The notes under the pieces were generated by a model that made no database searches, was not told the DNA's origin, and saw nothing but the letters and a program-made list of their open reading frames with translations. Shown one piece after another: positions 58,707 to 64,000 of a stretch of 64,000 nt of DNA (its first letter is position 1; each line of letters opens with the position of its first letter). Both the position numbers and the translations under genes were made by a program. This stretch comes from Ferruginibacter sp. HRS2-29 (GTDB lineage Bacteria > Bacteroidota > Bacteroidia > Chitinophagales > Chitinophagaceae), in NCBI RefSeq assembly GCF_024343615.1, contig NZ_RJUB01000159.1, forward strand, positions 62,001 to 126,000, read 5' to 3'.

Positions 58707-60674
58707 ATGCTTATAAAATGGCGGGTGCCAAAAACGATTCAATGGATAGTGAAGTTGTTCTTTATCTACCTGCTGATCTTTACTGCATTCAGAGTGGCAA
58801 CGGTGGTTTGTTTCAAGCCGAAGACCATACCGGTTACCGATCTGCTGCCCTCCTTCTGGCTGGGGCTGAAGTATGATCTGCGCTGGATCGCGTTCATTTT
58901 ATTTCCCATCGCTTTTTTATCGCTTTTTCCAAAACTTGCTCCCTTCAGCAGCCAGCGTTCCAAAAAGGTATGGACCTTGTATCTCGGGATCATCACCTTG
59001 CTGGTGTTGTTTTTTTATGGCGCCGATTTTGGACAGTTCTCTTATATCAATGCCAGGCTGAATGCCGATGCACTCATTTTTGCCGAAGATCCCCGGGAAA
59101 GTCTCAAGATGGTCTGGCAGAGTTATCCTGTTATATGGATCCTCATCGGGCTCGTTGGAGCTGTGTTAATGATGGTGTGGATGTTCAGGCGTACGCATGT
59201 GGATGTGCATGATAAAAATGTGAACATTCACAAATTCACGTATCGCCGCAGATGGCACTTTGCCGCATTGCTGTTGCTCGGCTGGTTCATGTATGGTTTC
59301 CTTACCATCCGGCCGCTGAATTTTTTCCGCGCCTTCAGCCTCAACGATGAGTTCAAAAGCAATCTTGCACTGAACCCACTACAGAATTTTTTCACCACAT
59401 TGCGTTTTCGCGATCCTGATTATAATACAAGGGCGCAGGAATATTTTCCGGTAATGAGCAATTTTCTCAACCTTAATAATGTGTGGAGTAATAAATACAC
59501 ACGTCTTATACATCCCGGCAGCAAAGCGCTCGAAAGCCAGCCCAATGTGGTGCTGGTCATCTGCGAAAGTTTCAGCATGTACAAAAGCAGCATGAGCGGG
59601 AATGTGCTCAACAGTACCCCGTATTTCGATTCGCTTACAAGGCAGGGTATATTTTTTGAAAAATGTTTTTCTCCTACATTCGGTACGGCACGTGGCGTAT
59701 TCGCTACGCTTACCGGCATTCCTGATGTGCAGTTGAGCAAGTTCGCTACGCGTAATGAAGAGAGCGTGGGCCAGCGTATGATCATCAATGATTTTGAAGG
59801 CTATGACAAATTTTATTTTATAGGTGGAAGAAGCCAGTTCAATAACTTCAACGGGCTTGTAAAAAATATCCACGGAGTAAGGATCTATGAAGAGGGTAGT
59901 TATGAAGCGAAGCCGATCAACGTGTGGGGCATCAGTGATAAGAACCTTTTCCTGGAAGCTAACCAGGTAATGGCCAAACAGACAAAACCTTTTTTTGCCA
60001 TCATCCAGACAGCCGACAACCACCGCCCATTCAATATTCCCGAAGAGGATAATGATTTTGTACAAAAAATAATTCCGGAAGAAGAGTTGCAGAAAAATGG
60101 TTTTGAATCGTTGAAGGAATACAATGCATTTGCTTATACGGATTACTGCTTCCGCCGGTTCATGGAAGCGGCGCAGAAGGAAAGGTATTTCAGTAATACC
60201 ATCTTTGTATTTGTAGGCGACCATGGGGTGGAGGGAAATGCAACTGCGGTTTATCCTAAGGCCTGGACAGAGCAGCGTTTGAGCGATGAGCATGTGCCGT
60301 TGCTGTTTTATTCTCCGCTGCTTACCCCGCAAAGGCATACCGAAACGGTTTCGCAGATAGATGTGTTGCCCACCATTGCCGGCATGTTGCAGCAACCTTA
60401 CACTAATTCAACATTAGGCCGTGACCTGCTCAATCCGAACAAACGCGGCAATGTGGCATTCATCATTTATCATGCCCCCGGCTGGATCGGTATCGCCAAC
60501 GACGATTATTTTTACCGCAAAAACATAAGGATACAAAAAGAAGAACTGGTATCAATAAAATCAGATTCGTTGTCCATAAGCGTACAGCAACAGGACTCCA
60601 TAAAGAAAGAAATGTCGAAGCTCACTTCCGCCATGTACGAAACGGCCAGGTGGATGTTGTTTAACAATAAATAG
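58707..60674 (+). CDS. LTA-synthase-like sulfatase, membrane-bound (second copy)
   Basis: The product has 655 residues and follows the plan of its upstream neighbour: five membrane helices, then NVVLVICESFSMYKSSMSG, FGTARGVFATLTGIPDV with T327 at the same position, IIQTADNHRPFNIP and FVFVGDHGVEG. VWGISDKNLFLEA is shared word for word. Differences cluster in the membrane domain and the substrate side, so the copies may differ in glycan acceptor. It has its own promoter element. Confidence 0.93.
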   Translation: MLIKWRVPKTIQWIVKLFFIYLLIFTAFRVATVVCFKPKTIPVTDLLPSFWLGLKYDLRWIAFILFPIAFLSLFPKLAPFSSQRSKKVWTLYLGIITLLVLFFYGADFGQFSYINARLNADALIFAEDPRESLKMVWQSYPVIWILIGLVGAVLMMVWMFRRTHVDVHDKNVNIHKFTYRRRWHFAALLLLGWFMYGFLTIRPLNFFRAFSLNDEFKSNLALNPLQNFFTTLRFRDPDYNTRAQEYFPVMSNFLNLNNVWSNKYTRLIHPGSKALESQPNVVLVICESFSMYKSSMSGNVLNSTPYFDSLTRQGIFFEKCFSPTFGTARGVFATLTGIPDVQLSKFATRNEESVGQRMIINDFEGYDKFYFIGGRSQFNNFNGLVKNIHGVRIYEEGSYEAKPINVWGISDKNLFLEANQVMAKQTKPFFAIIQTADNHRPFNIPEEDNDFVQKIIPEEELQKNGFESLKEYNAFAYTDYCFRRFMEAAQKERYFSNTIFVFVGDHGVEGNATAVYPKAWTEQRLSDEHVPLLFYSPLLTPQRHTETVSQIDVLPTIAGMLQQPYTNSTLGRDLLNPNKRGNVAFIIYHAPGWIGIANDDYFYRKNIRIQKEELVSIKSDSLSISVQQQDSIKKEMSKLTSAMYETARWMLFNNK

Positions 60675-60798
60675 ACCACGGACGACAGACCACCGACGAC
60701 CGATGCATTGCCAGAATTCCACTTTTAAATTATTGCCAACTCTAAAAGAATTTCAAGTCTTGAAGAAGTACGGTTGTCCATCGTCTGTAGTCTGCTAT
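60673..60798. repeat. GACGACC-type inverted repeat after the second sulfatase
   Basis: TAGACCACGGACGACAGACC at the left and GTCCATCGTCTGTAGTCTGC at the right are imperfect complements around about 70 bp. It fills the gap between convergent genes. Confidence 0.78.
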
Positions 60799-61535
60799 CT
60801 CACTTTCTCAGCGATCATTATCAACCTCGGCGATTTTTTTACATCATAATTGCCAAAATTGTAATCCCCGAAAACTTCTTTTATCTGCAGGCCCTGGTAG
60901 GCGAACATATCGGTGAAATCGCCCAATGAAAACTTTGCTACTTTCTCCGTGTATATCAAAGGCTCCTGGCGGGCATCATCTTCCACTTCAATTTTTTTGT
61001 AGAAATGATGTTCATCGAACCACTTGGTGATGACAAAATTGATGTCGTCTATTTCTTTTTCTGATTTATGGATAAGATGATCTTCGGCGTAATGCACATT
61101 CAGGTAATCCATCACAAAAGTGCCGTTGGGTTTTAGGGATTGTGCAATGCTACGAATGGAATTGTCATGCTCCCTTTCGGTGCGGAAATATCCGAAACTG
61201 GTGAAAAAATTAAAAGCGAAATCGAAATAATTTATCCAGAAGGGAAGTCGCATGTCATGCGTAAAAAAATGAAGATTTTCATTTTCATGTTGTAATGCTT
61301 CGGTTATGCTGTCTTCACTGAGGTCGATGCCGGTCACGTCGAATCCCTTTGCAGATAACTGCATGGACTGGCGCCCTTTTCCGCAGGCAACATCCAGCAT
61401 TTTACTGCCTTGCTGCGGATGCAGGTAATCGATCAGTTTATTGATAAATGCTGCCGCTTCTTTTTCATCGCGGTGAAAATATAACTGATGGTAATAAGGG
61501 GAATTAAACCAGTTTTTGAACCATGGACCTTTCAT
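60795..61535 (-). CDS. Class I SAM-dependent methyltransferase
   Basis: The product has 246 residues. Motif I is MLDVACGKGRQSMQLSAKGFDVTGIDLSE (about 43-70), followed by FAFNFFTSFGYF and a late domain with IKEVFGDYNFG. This matches the Methyltransf_25/11 group of small-molecule methyltransferases. The substrate cannot be read from sequence. The 5' flank is a GATGTAA-type hairpin. Confidence 0.88.
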   Translation of the reverse strand: MKGPWFKNWFNSPYYHQLYFHRDEKEAAAFINKLIDYLHPQQGSKMLDVACGKGRQSMQLSAKGFDVTGIDLSEDSITEALQHENENLHFFTHDMRLPFWINYFDFAFNFFTSFGYFRTEREHDNSIRSIAQSLKPNGTFVMDYLNVHYAEDHLIHKSEKEIDDINFVITKWFDEHHFYKKIEVEDDARQEPLIYTEKVAKFSLGDFTDMFAYQGLQIKEVFGDYNFGNYDVKKSPRLIMIAEKVR

Positions 61536-61540
61536 AAAGC

Positions 61541-61658
61541 AAATGTATGATGTAAGATGTTAGATGTATGATTTCTTTAGGAAGAAAAGACTTTGAATAT
61601 TGGAAAAAAGCTCAATTGGAGAAACATCATACATCTAATATCTTCCATCATACATTTT
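61541..61658. repeat. GATGTAA/GATGTAT hairpin upstream of the methyltransferase
   Basis: ATGTATGATGTAAGATGTTA at the left pairs with TAATATCTTCCATCATACAT at the right. The spacer is about 50 bp. The divergent gap 61536-61805 holds no gene. Confidence 0.8.
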
Positions 61659-61774
61659 TCACGCAACCGTTTGAAACGCATAAAGTGCCCCCGGATACCC
61701 TGTTTACTGCTATTTTTACCTCATTTAGTAAAGAAATCACCTTGTGGATGCAGGCACTCTCATCAACTCTTTCG

Positions 61775-61782
61775 TATATTTG
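61775..61782 (+). promoter_or_regulatory. -7 element TATATTTG before glmM
   Basis: The octamer matches TAnnTTTG and ends 23 nt before the ATG at 61806. Confidence 0.55.
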
Positions 61783-61805
61783 CATCCCTTAAAAAACAGT
61801 AAAAA

Positions 61806-63200
61806 ATGTCGTTAATAAAGAGCATTTCCGGGATACGCGGAACCATTGGCGGACAAACCAATGATAACCTTACCCCGGTAGACGTAGTGAAATTTGCCGC
61901 CGCTTACGGCACCTGGCTTCAGCAAACGAACCCGGGTAAAAGCACCAACCTGAAAGTGGTGATCGGACGTGATGGCCGCATCAGCGGAGCTATGGTAAAA
62001 AATCTCGTTGTGGCAACACTGAACGGATTGGGTATTGATGTGATTGATACGGATTACAGCACTACACCTACTGTGGAAATGGCGGTTACATTGCTGAATG
62101 CCGATGGTGGCATCATACTAACGGCCAGCCATAACCCGAAAGAATGGAACGCATTGAAACTGCTGAATAACAAAGGCGAATTCATCAGCGGCGATGAAGG
62201 GCAACTCATACTTTCCATCGCGGAACAGGAAGCGTTTTCATTTGCCACGGTAGAAAAGATAGGTGTTACTACACAGGATGTTTCTACCCTGGATGCACAC
62301 ATTGAAGCCGTTATCAAACATCCCCTGGTGGATGTAAAAGCGATAGCGGCAGCAGATTTTAATGTTGTGGCCGATGTGGTGAACAGTACGGGGGCTATCG
62401 CTTTGCCGGCATTGTTCAAAGCATTGGGCGTGCTGCGTTATACGATCTTATTTGAAGATGATTTTGGTAATTTCGCCCATAATCCGGAGCCCCTGCCGGA
62501 TAATCTTACCGCACTCAGCAGGGAAGTGGTAGCGCAGAAGGCATCGCTGGGAATAGCGGTAGATCCGGATGTAGACAGGCTTTGTTTTGTTTGCGAAGAT
62601 GGCAGCATGTTTGGCGAAGAATATACACTTGTTGCGGTAGCGGATTATATTTTGTCCAACCAAAAGGGCAATACGGTGAGCAATATGTCTTCCACCAGGG
62701 CGTTGAAAGATGTGACGGTGAAGCATGGCGGCGAGTATTTTGCCAGTGCAGTAGGTGAAGTGAATGTGGTGAATAAGATGAAAGCGGTGAAAGCGGTGAT
62801 CGGCGGGGAAGGAAATGGCGGCATCATCGTACCGGAATTGCATTACGGAAGGGATGCACTGATAGGGATCGCATTGTTCCTGACACACCTGGCGAAAAGC
62901 CAGAAAAGCATCAAGCAATTAAGGCAGACCTACCCGGATTATTTCATGAGCAAAAATAAGATCCAGCTTGAGAACGGAACAGATGTAAAAACCGTATTTG
63001 ACAAGATCAAAGAAAAATACAAGCATCAGCCGATCAATACCGATGATGGATTAAAGATCGAGTTTGAAACAGATTGGGTTCACCTGCGTACCAGCAATAC
63101 CGAACCGATCATCCGTATCTACGCAGAAAGCAATCATGAAAATACGGCGAATAATATTGCGCTGAGATTGATGAAAGATATACAGGAAGCTATGATGTAA
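61806..63200 (+). CDS. glmM: Phosphoglucosamine mutase
   Basis: The product has 464 residues of the phosphohexomutase family. SISGIRGTIGG opens it. The phospho-serine is S108 in ILTASHNPKEWN, the metal loop is DPDVDRLCF, the sugar loop GGEGNGGIIVPELHYGRDA and the phosphate loop RTSNTEPIIRIYAES. This matches the Bacteroidota GlmM/ManB type; glucosamine-6-phosphate is the probable substrate for peptidoglycan precursors. The last codons ATGATGTAA lie inside a GATCTAT hairpin arm. Confidence 0.9.
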   Translation: MSLIKSISGIRGTIGGQTNDNLTPVDVVKFAAAYGTWLQQTNPGKSTNLKVVIGRDGRISGAMVKNLVVATLNGLGIDVIDTDYSTTPTVEMAVTLLNADGGIILTASHNPKEWNALKLLNNKGEFISGDEGQLILSIAEQEAFSFATVEKIGVTTQDVSTLDAHIEAVIKHPLVDVKAIAAADFNVVADVVNSTGAIALPALFKALGVLRYTILFEDDFGNFAHNPEPLPDNLTALSREVVAQKASLGIAVDPDVDRLCFVCEDGSMFGEEYTLVAVADYILSNQKGNTVSNMSSTRALKDVTVKHGGEYFASAVGEVNVVNKMKAVKAVIGGEGNGGIIVPELHYGRDALIGIALFLTHLAKSQKSIKQLRQTYPDYFMSKNKIQLENGTDVKTVFDKIKEKYKHQPINTDDGLKIEFETDWVHLRTSNTEPIIRIYAESNHENTANNIALRLMKDIQEAMM

Positions 63201-63259
63201 GATCTATGATCTTTAGAACATTATTGCAGATCATAGATCATAGATCTTACATCATAGAT
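63190..63259. repeat. GATCTAT hairpin after glmM
   Basis: CTATGATGTAAGATCTATGATC pairs with GATCATAGATCTTACATCAT and AG around about 25 nt. It includes the glmM stop codon. Confidence 0.9.
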
Positions 63260-63290
63260 ACTTTTAAAACCTCTAACCTAAAGAAGCAAC

Positions 63291-64000
63291 ATGAATAAGA
63301 TCTATTTTGATAACGCCGCTACCACATCCCTTGACCCGGAAGTGCTGGATGCGATGATGCCTTATCTTACGGAAAAATTTGGCAATCCTTCTTCCATTTA
63401 TTCTTACGGAAGGGAAACCAAGATAGCGATTGAAACGGCCAGGAAATCTGTTGCCAAAATACTGAATGCACATCCTGCAGAAATATTTTTTACCAGTGGC
63501 GGTACCGAAAGCAGCAATACCGCTATCATTGCGGCCGTGCGTGACCTTGGGTGTAAACATATCATTACTTCCCCGATTGAACATCATGCAGTATTGCATA
63601 CGGTAGAACATCTGGCAAAAACCGGCCTGGTGAAACTGAGTTTTGTTCAGTTGTTGCCGAATGGCCATGTTGATCTTGATGACCTGGAAACATTGCTTGC
63701 AGGCTCGGAAGATAAAACGCTGGTATCGCTGATGCACGCCAATAACGAGATCGGAAACGTGCTCGATATTTTCGCCGTAGGCGAATTGTGCAAATTGTAC
63801 AATGCCATTTTTCATAGCGATACTGTGCAGACGGTAGGTCATTTTCCAATAGATCTGCGTAAAACCCCGGTGCATTTCATCACCGGTGCGGCGCATAAAT
63901 TTCATGGGCCTAAAGGGGTGGGATTGTTATACATCAATGAAAATGTACGCATCAAACCTTTCATACATGGCGGTGGACAGGAGCGTGATATGCGGGCAGG
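63291..64000 (+). CDS. Cysteine desulfurase, partial
   Basis: The reading frame is open from the ATG at 63291 to the window end (236 codons), so the C-terminus with the active Cys is not visible. IYFDNAATTSLDPEVLDAM, GNPSSIYSYGRET, FTSGGTESSNTAII, EHHAVLH (PLP-stacking His), HANNEIGN and the PLP lysine K203 in AAHKFHGPKG identify a NifS/IscS-type class V aminotransferase. It supplies sulfur for Fe-S clusters or tRNA modification. Confidence 0.93.
   Translation, partial: MNKIYFDNAATTSLDPEVLDAMMPYLTEKFGNPSSIYSYGRETKIAIETARKSVAKILNAHPAEIFFTSGGTESSNTAIIAAVRDLGCKHIITSPIEHHAVLHTVEHLAKTGLVKLSFVQLLPNGHVDLDDLETLLAGSEDKTLVSLMHANNEIGNVLDIFAVGELCKLYNAIFHSDTVQTVGHFPIDLRKTPVHFITGAAHKFHGPKGVGLLYINENVRIKPFIHGGGQERDMRA

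Noticed and set aside
61568..61792. 74-codon frame before glmM
   Set aside because: It crosses a GATGTAT hairpin and the promoter element and has no recognisable domain.

Overview
The window reads as a stretch of Bacteroidota chromosome, most likely from the Chitinophagaceae. The evidence is a PorP/SprF protein next to a large surface protein with a type IX secretion (T9SS) gliding-motility type C-terminus, DUF2911, DUF4230, DUF6702 and YwqK-like proteins, loose Bacteroidota lipoprotein signals, and several TAnnTTTG promoter -7 elements close to start codons. No rRNA or tRNA gene, CRISPR array, integrase or transposase was seen. The genes at both ends run off the window.

Layout. 0-14 kb is mostly housekeeping: a NamZ-like muramidase (partial), an FKBP, peptidase T, an SPFH protein, an ExbB/ExbD pair, PrmC, RibD, a YigZ protein, then PorP/SprF, an Mpo1-like protein and a 944-residue T9SS adhesin. 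14-22 kb is an AT-rich accessory region. It holds a two-gene cassette that looks like a type II restriction-modification system, a frameshifted SieB-type superinfection-exclusion gene, an XRE regulator broken by a repeat and a stop codon, several small unknown genes, and a divergent pair made of a helix-turn-helix regulator and a large helical protein. 22-25 kb has 3-hydroxybutyryl-CoA and glutaryl-CoA dehydrogenases. 28.8-36.4 kb has six enzymes of the kynurenine meta-cleavage route of tryptophan breakdown: kynurenine 3-monooxygenase, kynureninase, a RidA-type deaminase, a semialdehyde dehydrogenase, 3-hydroxyanthranilate dioxygenase and ACMS decarboxylase. A PaiB-like gene is coupled to them. 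36-64 kb returns to core genes: Mrp, shikimate kinase, a sensor kinase, FtsK, Pth, an FAH-family enzyme, an esterase, an M1 peptidase with HupE and DUF6702, a CNNM/CBS protein, PAP2, two tandem LTA-synthase-like sulfatases, a methyltransferase, phosphoglucosamine mutase and a cysteine desulfurase (partial).

The most unusual property is the intergenic DNA. Many gaps are filled with self-complementary repeats of several unrelated families. One family has three copies of a ~165-bp cloverleaf: an outer stem plus three hairpins, with the outer stem differing between copies yet staying base-paired. Another class consists of hairpins whose arms are direct repeats of 7-bp words (ATAATGG, GTTGAAG, GTTTAGA, AGTGAAT and others). 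A third is a CGCAGAGAAC long hairpin in three copies, a fourth the AGCCTGAGCTTGTCGAAGG palindrome, and a fifth a ~170-bp MITE-like element. These repeats also enter genes: they supply the C-termini of two convergent proteins, the N-terminus of the 3-hydroxybutyryl-CoA dehydrogenase, a segment of RibD, and a segment inside the broken XRE regulator.
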